Shown here: positions 1 to 7,794 of the stretch, piece by piece
Layout of the letters: each line of letters starts with the position of its first letter
Numbering within the stretch: position 1 is the first letter of the stretch
DNA from: Candidatus Poseidoniaceae archaeon
Lineage (GTDB): Archaea > Thermoplasmatota > Poseidoniia > Poseidoniales > Poseidoniaceae
Length of the DNA stretch: 14,830 nt
Direction: 5' to 3'
NCBI GenBank assembly: GCA_013329925.1
Contig: DUJK01000034.1
Span: 914-15,743, forward strand
Program-made: the position numbers and the translations under genes
The notes under the pieces: generated by a model
Told to the model about the DNA's origin: nothing
The model's input: the letters and a program-made list of their open reading frames with translations, nothing else
Databases searched by the model: none

Positions 1-1956
1 TTCCTCTGAATCATCGTCAGTGACTTCGTATGTATCTTCTTCTGTGTCGTCAACTTCCTCATCCAAAGCAGTTTTAACTGCACTTTTTTCATCTGAATTC
101 TCCTTCATTGCACGGGCGCGCGCTCTCCAACCTGGAACTATGGAAAGTTGCGTGAACAAACCGCCCACCAAACCTAGAGTTCCTAGTATTATGAATAAAA
201 TACCATCCCAGTAAAATCCTGCAGGCATTGATATTTCTCCACCTTCAGCTGCAAATGGTGCTAATGAATTTTTACAACCGTCAATTTGTACACTTTCATC
301 ACAGGGGTAGGCATCGCCGTCGAAGTATGTAGTTCCATCTAAGGTAGTTGTTGAACCAACTTCAGAATCCATTTCAACTATACCGCCAGTACCATCAACA
401 AATGGTGCTAATGTGGCATTTACTAGCCACAAGATAATGAAGAATACAAATGCAGAGTGTACAAGAGGCCATACGACATCTTTCCATTGTTTAGACATCA
501 TACGTCTTTGCCATTTTGATGGGAACTCTTTTTTGTCAGATAATGATGCTGATTGATCAACTTCTTGGTCATCGTGTTCCTCGATAGTGGCAACGAATTC
601 TATCATGTCGACAAAACCATCTTCATCTTCATCAAACATATCCATTAATTCATCAACCAATTCAGGTGTGATTTCATCATCTAACTCTTTGTGTAGGGTT
701 AAATTAAGTTCTTCTTTACTGACTTTACTATCGCCATCAATGTCTAGGCTATTAAATAGGGCAGATGGAGTGTAGCCAGTTTCATCCATATAATTGGTTA
801 ATAATTGGAAAGGAGAAACAGGATTCACTACTGAATCAGAATCCATTTCAACGTCCATTGATTCTATAATGTCAATTAATTCAAATGCATCTATTCTACC
901 ATTTGAATCCTCATCTACTAATGAAATAATCTCAAATACCTCTGAGGGTGAAAGTGAATCGCCACATATTTCAACAATACCCTTTTGCAATTCAGGGCCA
1001 GTTATCATCCCGTCTTCATCGCCATCAATTGATTCAAACATGTCTCTTATTGTCATATCTAAACTTGCAGCTGTCGATACTAATTTTGTGAGGTTTTCCA
1101 TAGCGGAATCAGCGATGATTTCATCAGAATCATTGACATCTAATTCCTCCTCTTCTTCATCCTCAAGTTCTGCTTCATCAATCGACTCATCAGCAGAATC
1201 AGAATATTCATCTTCGTCTGATGATTCAATCTCGTCAGTTTGTTCATCATCTTGAACTAATTCGGATTCTACGCTTGGTTCAATATTTTGGTCGACATAA
1301 TCTGCTGCTGCCTTTTTGAGTTCTGATTCGGTAAGATAATCATTGTCGTTTTCATCATAAGATTGTGCGAATTCTAGGAATTTAGCTTTGTCATCTATAG
1401 CATGCTTCTCGACAACTCTCTCCAATACATTGTCAGAATAATCTTTAGGTTTTGCACTGGATTCCAAGTCTTCTACAGCCTCGGATACGTCGGAAGATAT
1501 TTCTTCCCCGGAAATAGAGAATACTAGTTCTGCAAGGCTAATTACACCGTCAGAATCAGTGTCAACTTCATCAATTAAACGATCTACTTGGGAAGGTGGC
1601 AAGTCAGCCAAATTCATCTTTAGTAGACCTGCGCGTAATTCTTCAGCATCAATAGAACCATCGGAATCAGAGTCAAATTTTTCAAACAATTTCTTTGCCT
1701 CGATACCAGTATTAGCGAACCAATCTCGCAGTACATCTAAGACATCATCTGCTACAAAGTATACACCACAATCAGGGCATTTCTTTGAATCTATTGGTAC
1801 TAGTGAATTACAAGCACCACATTCACCAAGAGATACCTCTGATACTCCGGAAATCTTAATTCCACATTCACTACATTCTTTAGAATCAAGCGGAATTATT
1901 GCCCTGCATGAGCCGCATTCAGCCATTGGAGTTTCTTTTTCTTCACCGTCGGACAT
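1..1956 (-). CDS. Zinc-ribbon / seven-EF-hand membrane protein (partial at C-terminus)
   Basis: Read on the minus strand this is one open frame of 652 codons that leaves the window at position 1 without a stop. Seen in order: two tandem zinc ribbons (C14-x2-C17/C28-x2-C31 and C46-x2-C49/C60-x2-C63), EF-hand loops at residues 95-106, 132-143, 201-212, 311-322, 348-359, 405-416 and 442-453, a very acidic linker at about 232-283, a hydrophobic segment at about 497-517, a loop of about 65 residues with Cys552 and Cys561, a second hydrophobic segment at about 582-606 followed by a basic WRARARA patch, and an acidic tail. Every EF loop has Asp at position 1 and Glu at position 12; loops 3 and 6 lack the usual central Gly. 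Known: EF hands bind calcium. Inferred: a calcium-responsive membrane protein with its large N-terminal part in the cytoplasm. An in-frame ATG at 1968 is an alternative start; 1956 is chosen because GGTG lies just upstream. I recognise the domains but no named family. Confidence 0.88.
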   Translation of the reverse strand, partial: MSDGEEKETPMAECGSCRAIIPLDSKECSECGIKISGVSEVSLGECGACNSLVPIDSKKCPDCGVYFVADDVLDVLRDWFANTGIEAKKLFEKFDSDSDGSIDAEELRAGLLKMNLADLPPSQVDRLIDEVDTDSDGVISLAELVFSISGEEISSDVSEAVEDLESSAKPKDYSDNVLERVVEKHAIDDKAKFLEFAQSYDENDNDYLTESELKKAAADYVDQNIEPSVESELVQDDEQTDEIESSDEDEYSDSADESIDEAELEDEEEEELDVNDSDEIIADSAMENLTKLVSTAASLDMTIRDMFESIDGDEDGMITGPELQKGIVEICGDSLSPSEVFEIISLVDEDSNGRIDAFELIDIIESMDVEMDSDSVVNPVSPFQLLTNYMDETGYTPSALFNSLDIDGDSKVSKEELNLTLHKELDDEITPELVDELMDMFDEDEDGFVDMIEFVATIEEHDDQEVDQSASLSDKKEFPSKWQRRMMSKQWKDVVWPLVHSAFVFFIILWLVNATLAPFVDGTGGIVEMDSEVGSTTTLDGTTYFDGDAYPCDESVQIDGCKNSLAPFAAEGGEISMPAGFYWDGILFIILGTLGLVGGLFTQLSIVPGWRARARAMKENSDEKSAVKTALDEEVDDTEEDTYEVTDDDSEE

Positions 1957-2056
1957 TGTCACACCCATTTGTCGGATTACTACCCATGATATAATGATTA
2001 ACGGGTAATTTATGCTCAAATGTATATATGATTAGTCTTATTCGTGATTGAGTCTC
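1957..2056. promoter_or_regulatory. Divergent promoter region with TATA element
   Basis: This gap of about 100 bases lies between two genes transcribed away from each other. The clearest element is TGTATATATG at 2021-2030, which is nearly symmetrical and reads as a TATA box on both strands. On the plus strand its centre is about 31 bases before the ATG at 2057, so transcription would begin within a few bases of that codon and the mRNA would be nearly leaderless. On the minus strand a start about 26 bases away would leave a leader of 30-45 bases before the EF-hand gene. A second AT-rich block, ATTATATCAT (minus-strand sense) around 1986-1995, could instead drive the minus gene from close to its ATG at 1968. 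Confidence 0.5.
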
Positions 2057-2938
2057 ATGTTACAGGTCGGCGGCAATCGCGCATATCTTTATCAGACGCA
2101 GACTTATTCACAGCTATTTTCAGACCTCGAACATATGATTGAGAAAAATCCAGAAACAAGATTTACGCTAATTACCAGGATTCCTTCTAGGCGTTTATTG
2201 GAACAACTTGACCTCAATGTTTTAGACACCTATTGGGTTACAGAACAAGATACTAATGATTCCATAAAGCCTGATTTTACATCAATATACAAAATTTTGA
2301 ATCAGAATAAAGATGCCTCAAAAGAACAAGTAATGGTAATTGAAGGATTAGAATTCATCGCCGATAGAATTGGACCGGATGCACTTTTATCGGAAATAAC
2401 TAGGTTAGTTGATGACCTATCCATGTTTAATTACACATGCATATTATGCCTAGATTTGTTAGCAATGCCAGCAAAAATAGCAACTAAACTGAAATATACC
2501 TTGGAATCACTTGAATTTTCTGATGAACATATTTTGGTAACAGAATATGAAGAAGAGCACATTGAACCAAGTATAACTCCCGGAGAACATATGGAATATG
2601 AACTTGGTAAAGATGGCAACCCAAGATTGGTATATTTGTCAAAATTACCTCGGTTAGGATTCTCTAACAATATTTTAGTCAAACGAATATTACAGTGGAG
2701 AAGGATGGGTCTTGATGTATCAGAGATAGAACCGGCATTAAAATATCAAGAGGATAAAGCATACGAATTATACAAGTTAGTAGAAGAAAAGGTTAGACGG
2801 GCCGTTGATTTAGATCGGTTTATCAATTCCAATTCTAGTTCAATTAGTGCCTCAGATTTGGCAACTGACATTTTTAGATTAAGGCAACTAACAGGTCTAG
2901 AAGAATTAGAAAGAAAGTACTACAAATCAACGGACTAA
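2057..2938 (+). CDS. DUF835 domain protein with helical C-terminal extension
   Basis: A 293-residue soluble protein of unknown function. Residues of about 1-150 match the DUF835 pattern as I remember it: an N-terminal part with a TLITRIPSRRLLEQ segment, a YWVTEQD strand, and a VMVIEGLEFIADRIG segment ahead of the hydrophobic YTCILCLDLLAMPAK strand. DUF835 occurs mainly in archaea, alone or attached to signalling modules. The rest, about 200-293, is charged and predicted helical, with an ILQWRRMGLDVSEIE segment like those in other archaeal regulatory proteins. No catalytic motif, membrane segment or signal peptide is visible. The ATG at 2057 is preferred over the in-frame TTG at 2048 because it is a stronger start codon and suits the TATA box at 2021-2030. 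It shares a divergent promoter region with the EF-hand gene. Its last 12 bases overlap the end of hutH on the opposite strand. Confidence 0.8.
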   Translation: MLQVGGNRAYLYQTQTYSQLFSDLEHMIEKNPETRFTLITRIPSRRLLEQLDLNVLDTYWVTEQDTNDSIKPDFTSIYKILNQNKDASKEQVMVIEGLEFIADRIGPDALLSEITRLVDDLSMFNYTCILCLDLLAMPAKIATKLKYTLESLEFSDEHILVTEYEEEHIEPSITPGEHMEYELGKDGNPRLVYLSKLPRLGFSNNILVKRILQWRRMGLDVSEIEPALKYQEDKAYELYKLVEEKVRRAVDLDRFINSNSSSISASDLATDIFRLRQLTGLEELERKYYKSTD

Positions 2939-4474
2939 ACGCTCATTCTCCGCTTCAATCCTAGATAGCCAAGTTCCTTCTCTTAATATTTTAGCAATGG
3001 ATTGTAGCTCAGCACTAGTTGACCGATCGTTTGTCAGTTTTGGCGATATTGTACGAACTAATTTATGCAGTGATTTAACGAATGAAGCAGGTTTGAGTTT
3101 ATTATATTCAAGTCCTTGGCAAGCTATTACTAATTCACATGCTAACACTTCTGACAATCTAATGCAGGATTGGTAAAGGTTCCAACATGCCGTTGCACCC
3201 ATACTAACGTGATCTTCTTGCCCTGCAGATGTACTGGTAGAGAAAGCAGTGCGTGGGGCTGCGTGACCATGCATCTCAGCAAGAGCAGATCCTGCGCTAT
3301 ATTGAACAATCATCATACCGGATTCTAAACCACTATTGTTAGCTAAGAATGGTGGTAAACCGCTCTTTTTAGAATCAAGTAACTGATCCATACGACGCTC
3401 GGAAATCGAGCCTAATTCAAATAATGCTAAAGACATTCTATCTGCACAAAGTGCAAGTATCTCGCCATGAAAATTACCTTGAGAAATGATTGTAGATTGG
3501 CGATCAGTTGTTTCTGGGAACACTAATGGGTTATCAGTAGTGCTATTAAGTTCAATTTGGATCGTCTCTCGCATGCTAATCAATGCTTCATAAACCGCTC
3601 CATGCACTTGTGGAGCACATCTAAATGAGTACGGATCTTGTACTTTTGAGCTATCTTTATGCCCAGTTAATATCTCAGAATCCTGCATAATTTGCCTTAT
3701 TCTAGCCGAAATTAAAATTTGTCCGGGGTGAGGCCTAGCAGCATGAACTCTTTCGTCAGCAGGCTTTGCATTGCCTTGAAATGCTTCTAGTGACGTGCAG
3801 TAGATAACATCAGAGATAGTTAATAAATTGTTAAGGATTTGCAGAGATAAAATAGAATAACTTAGCATTTGACTGGTGCCGTTTATCAGTGATAAACCAT
3901 CTTTTGCGGATAGTTCTACTGGGATTAAGCCTTTATCTAGCAGCAAATCATTGGTTGGTATTTTTTTATCATCATCACCAATGACAAAACCTTCGCCAAT
4001 TAACGTCAATGCCATATGTGATAGAGGGGCTAAATCTCCACTGGCTCCTAAACTCCCTATTCTGGGAATATACGGTGTTACACCATGATTAACATAGTCA
4101 ATTAATTGCTGAACTACATTAGGATGGACGCCTGAAAAACCCTTGGCAAATGAATTAATCCTAGCCACCATCATTGCCTTAACAGCAGATTTAGACATTG
4201 CCTCTCCCAATCCAGTAGCGTGCGATCTAATCAGATTTACTTGCAAATCTTGTAGATGTTCATTAGAGATATTAGTATCTACTAAAGATCCAAAGCCGGT
4301 ATTTATCCCATACACAACTTTACCGGAGTGTAATATATCTTCTACAACTTTGCGGGATTTGACGATTCTATTCCAAGAATCTTCTGACAATTTAATCTCA
4401 ATGTTTTCTGATGCCACAGCGTATACTTCAGCCGGTGATAGGGTATTGCCATCTAATTGTACAATAGGCTCCAT
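2927..4474 (-). CDS. hutH: Histidine ammonia-lyase
   Basis: Converts L-histidine to urocanate and ammonia, the first step of histidine breakdown, in the cytoplasm. At 515 residues it has the usual family length. The MIO cofactor triad Ala144-Ser145-Gly146 sits in GSLGASGDLAPLSHMA, and the catalytic Tyr55 in VVYGINTGFG. His85 (RSHATGLGE) and Glu420 (AGQEDHVSMG) match residues that mark histidine lyases; phenylalanine lyases lack both. The NGTSQM segment at 198-203 is the conserved NGT loop. The ATG at 4472-4474 is 4 bases after the hutU stop, and GGGTGA, overlapping that stop codon, can serve as ribosome binding site, so translation is probably coupled. It is the last gene of the minus-strand series and overlaps the convergent DUF835 gene by 12 bases. 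Assignment to histidine rather than tyrosine is supported by the adjacent urocanase. Confidence 0.96.
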   Translation of the reverse strand: MEPIVQLDGNTLSPAEVYAVASENIEIKLSEDSWNRIVKSRKVVEDILHSGKVVYGINTGFGSLVDTNISNEHLQDLQVNLIRSHATGLGEAMSKSAVKAMMVARINSFAKGFSGVHPNVVQQLIDYVNHGVTPYIPRIGSLGASGDLAPLSHMALTLIGEGFVIGDDDKKIPTNDLLLDKGLIPVELSAKDGLSLINGTSQMLSYSILSLQILNNLLTISDVIYCTSLEAFQGNAKPADERVHAARPHPGQILISARIRQIMQDSEILTGHKDSSKVQDPYSFRCAPQVHGAVYEALISMRETIQIELNSTTDNPLVFPETTDRQSTIISQGNFHGEILALCADRMSLALFELGSISERRMDQLLDSKKSGLPPFLANNSGLESGMMIVQYSAGSALAEMHGHAAPRTAFSTSTSAGQEDHVSMGATACWNLYQSCIRLSEVLACELVIACQGLEYNKLKPASFVKSLHKLVRTISPKLTNDRSTSAELQSIAKILREGTWLSRIEAENERLVR

Positions 4475-4478
4475 TAAA

Positions 4479-6503
4479 TCACCCTAATATGTCGTCCAAA
4501 ATAGCATCATCGCTTATTTCTGGAATTGTTACTGTTAGTAAATCATCTTCTTTCATGGCCATTTTAATGGCTTCTATTGCACCGGGGTTTCGCGCCCAAG
4601 CCCTTCTTGCCACGCCATTATTCACATCCCAATGTAACATCGACTCAATTTTCTTTCTAGCAGATTCCGACCCGTCTATAAGCAATCCAAAGCCACCGTT
4701 TATCACTTCACCCCAACCAACTCCACCGCCATTGTGTAGGCTAACCCAAGTTGCACCTCGGAATGAATCGCCAACAAAATTCTGAACGGCCATGTCAGCA
4801 GTAAACATAGAACCATCTCGAATATTTGCCGTCTCTCTATAGGGGCTATCTGTGCCTGAAACATCGTGATGATCTCTACCCAATACTATGGGAGCTGATA
4901 TGTGACCATCCGCAATTGCTTGATTCATTGCAAGGGCAATTTTACGCCTCCCTGCATCGTTGGCATACAATATCCTTGCTTGACTACCGACTACCAAGTT
5001 ATTATTTCCAGCATGTTCAATCCATCGAATGTTGTCATTTAATTGTTGAATTATCGATGAGGGGGCACCTATTGTTAGTTCTTGCAAAACCTCTTTTGCT
5101 ATTAGATCTGTTTTAGCCAAGTCTTTTGGGTCACTAGAAGTACAAACCCACCGGTAAGGACCAAAACCATAATCAAAACATATTGGTCCCATTATATCTT
5201 CAACATAACTAGGATATCGAAAACTACCGTCATCATTCAATACATTGGCTCCGGCTCTAGATGATTCAAGTAAGAATGCATTACCGTAATCCCAAAAGAA
5301 CATTCCTTCGTCTGAGAGTTTGTTTATTGCGTCTGCATGCCTGCACAGAGTTTTACGTATTTCCTCAGCAAACTTATTTGGATTATTAGACATCATTTGC
5401 GCGGATTCTTCGTAGGTGTAATCTGCAGGAAAGTAACCACCTTGATACGGATTATGTAGCGATGTTTGGTCACTACCCAAATCAATTTTTACACCCCGTT
5501 GAATAATACCTTCCCATAATTCGACAATATTACCAATATGGCCAATGGATATTGATCTACCCTCATCCCTAGCAGATATTAGTAAATCAATTGAATTATT
5601 AATATCGTAAGATAAATCGGTAAGCCAACCTTGCTCGTGACGTTTAATTGCAGCATGTTCATTCATTTCGGCAACAATACATGCGGCACCGGAGATAACT
5701 GCGGCTTTGGCTTGTGCACCAGACATTCCACCAAGACCTGATGTGACGAAGGTGATTCCTGACAAATCTTGGTCGGGAGGCAGTTCTAAATGCATTCTAG
5801 CAGCGTTTAGTAGAGTAATGGTCGTTCCATGGACGATCCCTTGAGGTCCAATGTACATGTAGGATCCAGCGGTCATTTGTCCATACTGCGTTACACCAAT
5901 AGAATTCATAGTTTCATAATCATCCCTTGAACTGTAATTAGGAATAACCATTCCATTAGTGACAACCACTCGCGGAGAATTTGGATCAGATGGAAAAAGT
6001 CCCATCGGATGGCCAGAATACATAACTAAGGTTTGATGATCAGTCATTTGGCAGAGGTATTGCATGGTTAAACGATATTGAGCCCAATTTTGAAACACAG
6101 AGCCATTACCACCATAGGTGATTAATTCATGCGGAAACTGTGCAACCCTTTTGTCTAAATTATTCATTATCATTAGCATAATTGCGGCAGCTTGTTGTGA
6201 TTTAGCAGGATATGCTGATATCGGATATGCCTTAATTTCATACTCAGTTGGCCTATATCTTTGCATAGTAATTCTGCCAAAGGAATTCAATTCTTCTAAG
6301 AATTCCTTACCCAACGTTACGTGTAAGTCAGGCTTGAAGTACCTTAATGCATTTTTGATAGCCAAGCGTTTTCCACTTTCATCCAATACCTGGCGGCGAT
6401 TTGGTGCGTGGTCTACAGAGTCATCGTATCCTGGATGATCAGGTAAGTTATCAGGTATGCCTAATAAAAGGGATTCCCTTAACGCAGAATAGCCCTCTCC
6501 CAT
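4479..6503 (-). CDS. hutU: Urocanate hydratase, long animal-type form
   Basis: Adds water to urocanate to give 4-imidazolone-5-propionate, using tightly bound NAD+. Visible signatures are YGGNGSVFQNW (about 130-140), the TSGLGGMSGAQ nucleotide-binding segment (254-264), PICFDYGFGPYRW (440-452), the LGRDHHDVSG region (541-550) and HNGGGVGWGE (590-599). Cys442 appears to align with the active-site Cys410 of the Pseudomonas putida enzyme (alignment from memory). At 674 residues it is well over 100 longer than ordinary bacterial HutU (about 555) and close to the animal enzyme (about 676). Its N-terminal KRLAIKNALRYFKPDLH and YEIKAYPI segments also resemble the animal form. The ATG at 6501-6503 lies 30 bases after the MFS stop with only a weak purine-rich site before it. 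The gene is followed 4 bases later by hutH. Confidence 0.95.
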   Translation of the reverse strand: MGEGYSALRESLLLGIPDNLPDHPGYDDSVDHAPNRRQVLDESGKRLAIKNALRYFKPDLHVTLGKEFLEELNSFGRITMQRYRPTEYEIKAYPISAYPAKSQQAAAIMLMIMNNLDKRVAQFPHELITYGGNGSVFQNWAQYRLTMQYLCQMTDHQTLVMYSGHPMGLFPSDPNSPRVVVTNGMVIPNYSSRDDYETMNSIGVTQYGQMTAGSYMYIGPQGIVHGTTITLLNAARMHLELPPDQDLSGITFVTSGLGGMSGAQAKAAVISGAACIVAEMNEHAAIKRHEQGWLTDLSYDINNSIDLLISARDEGRSISIGHIGNIVELWEGIIQRGVKIDLGSDQTSLHNPYQGGYFPADYTYEESAQMMSNNPNKFAEEIRKTLCRHADAINKLSDEGMFFWDYGNAFLLESSRAGANVLNDDGSFRYPSYVEDIMGPICFDYGFGPYRWVCTSSDPKDLAKTDLIAKEVLQELTIGAPSSIIQQLNDNIRWIEHAGNNNLVVGSQARILYANDAGRRKIALAMNQAIADGHISAPIVLGRDHHDVSGTDSPYRETANIRDGSMFTADMAVQNFVGDSFRGATWVSLHNGGGVGWGEVINGGFGLLIDGSESARKKIESMLHWDVNNGVARRAWARNPGAIEAIKMAMKEDDLLTVTIPEISDDAILDDILG

Positions 6504-6533
6504 GATAATCCCAAACCTTGCAGTTCTTTGAGC

Positions 6534-7787
6534 CTATTGTTTGTTGGTTGAGTCAATATCTGGCCGCCAAAATGTAAAAATTATACCGCAAATAATCATT
6601 AATAATGAAAACGAAATGAAACCATTTCTCAGTGTCAAACCTTGATATTCTACAAGATATCCAGCAATCGTAGTTGATAATGCTGCACTAGAACCGAGAA
6701 TCAACATGTCCATAGAAAATACTCTACCACGGACTTCGTCTTCTACCCACATTTGAGTTAGTACCGTAGACAGTACCCAATTGCCCCCACTTGCAGAATG
6801 TGCACAAATTATTAGCAAAACCGTTAGTGGCAAATATATATCTAGACTAATTCCAACTAACAGGTAAAAGAATCCTGAAATTGTCACCAATATACCAATT
6901 AATGATGGCCATTTTGATTTGTCTTTGAATAAAGCACGCGCTAATATTGGCCCAATCCCGGTTCCCAAGCCACGAGCGAAGAAAAACAATCCAAATCCAA
7001 ACGCAGCACCGTATCCTGTAAGTTCAGAACCTGCTAGGACAAGAAACACGCCAGCAAGGCCTGCACCTGCTATATTCCATGAAGATTTAGCGAAAACAAT
7101 TCGTAATACTTTTTTGTCAGAATAGATTCGCGACCAACCTATTTTGATATTAGAAAATGCTGTTTTAAGTAGAGGTCCTTTCATCTTAGGGTCTATATTT
7201 TGAGTAAAGTTTAGAGGTACAAGAAGTAAGGCTGACAACAAAAAGGTGTAAGAATCAATGATAAATGCCATGTCAGTGCCCCATACACTGACAACTATAC
7301 CACCAAGCATTGCGCCAATACATAAGGCCGATGACCAAGATGCACTGTCAATAGCGTTAGCAGTTATGAGGTCTTCATCATCGACAATATTTGGTAAAGC
7401 GGCACGTTCTGCAGTTACGTAGACTCCATGCAATAGCATCATTAGTCCTGATACTGCTACTAACCACCACATATCTTCAGGACCATCTACTAAGAGGAAT
7501 GATAGCGCCAAACCAACCTGTAACAGGTTAGCCCATAGCATCAAGCTTTTTCGACTAAACCTATCTGCTAACAGGCCATTAAATGGTTGGGATATGGCGA
7601 AAAGTGCCATTCTTACAGAAAATAAGATACCCAACAGAAATTCAGAACCTGAATACTCTAGAATTAGGAAAAATAACGCAATCGTATTGAACCATTCGCC
7701 AAGTAATGAGATTACCGAAGCGGCCCATAATCTTCTAAATTTGGGATTACTGAAGAAAAACTCGAAATAGCCTTTTGTCAATATCAC
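6534..7787 (-). CDS. MFS transporter, DHA3/efflux-like
   Basis: A polytopic membrane protein of 417 residues with 10-12 hydrophobic segments, consistent with the major facilitator superfamily. The clearest signature is the loop 2-3 motif GLLADRFSRK at 71-80. The N-terminus (FRRLWAASVISLLGEWFNTIALFFLILEYSGSEFLLG) and the ERAALPNIVDDEDLITANAI segment resemble the DHA3 drug/metabolite:H+ antiporter branch (MFS_3, EntS/macrolide-efflux-like). The substrate cannot be read from sequence. Its place between an oxidoreductase and hutU suggests transport of something linked to histidine or one-carbon metabolism, but that is inference; family resemblance points to export. The first possible start is a GTG at 7785-7787 that overlaps the upstream stop as GTGA. 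A TTG at 7779-7781 is better spaced from the strong GGAGGAG site, so the protein may begin two codons later. Confidence 0.9.
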   Translation of the reverse strand: MILTKGYFEFFFSNPKFRRLWAASVISLLGEWFNTIALFFLILEYSGSEFLLGILFSVRMALFAISQPFNGLLADRFSRKSLMLWANLLQVGLALSFLLVDGPEDMWWLVAVSGLMMLLHGVYVTAERAALPNIVDDEDLITANAIDSASWSSALCIGAMLGGIVVSVWGTDMAFIIDSYTFLLSALLLVPLNFTQNIDPKMKGPLLKTAFSNIKIGWSRIYSDKKVLRIVFAKSSWNIAGAGLAGVFLVLAGSELTGYGAAFGFGLFFFARGLGTGIGPILARALFKDKSKWPSLIGILVTISGFFYLLVGISLDIYLPLTVLLIICAHSASGGNWVLSTVLTQMWVEDEVRGRVFSMDMLILGSSAALSTTIAGYLVEYQGLTLRNGFISFSLLMIICGIIFTFWRPDIDSTNKQ

Positions 7788-7794
7788 TCCTCCT
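7779..7794 (-). promoter_or_regulatory. Shine-Dalgarno site and competing MFS starts
   Basis: On the minus strand the end of the oxidoreductase gene reads GAGGAGGAGTGATATTG. The GGAGGAG run directly abuts the GTG that opens the longest MFS frame, which leaves no spacer. It sits about 5 bases before the in-frame TTG at 7779-7781, the normal distance. The second start is therefore at least as likely as the first. Both give the same protein apart from two residues. Confidence 0.45.

Noticed and set aside
794..1255. Long serine-rich plus-strand open frame
   Set aside because: It lies opposite the acidic EF-hand region; Ser/Thr-rich low complexity is what the complement of Asp/Glu/Ser codons yields, and the minus-strand frame has clear domains.
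1559..2008. Plus-strand open frame of 149 codons
   Set aside because: It is antisense to the zinc ribbons and the first EF hands and shows no recognisable domain.
2927..4474. Phenylalanine or tyrosine ammonia-lyase instead of HutH
   Set aside because: His85 and Glu420 are the histidine-lyase residues, and urocanase is encoded 4 bases upstream.
6118..6438. Plus-strand open frame with a hydrophobic stretch
   Set aside because: It is opposite the N-terminal part of hutU, whose frame is long and matches a known family throughout.
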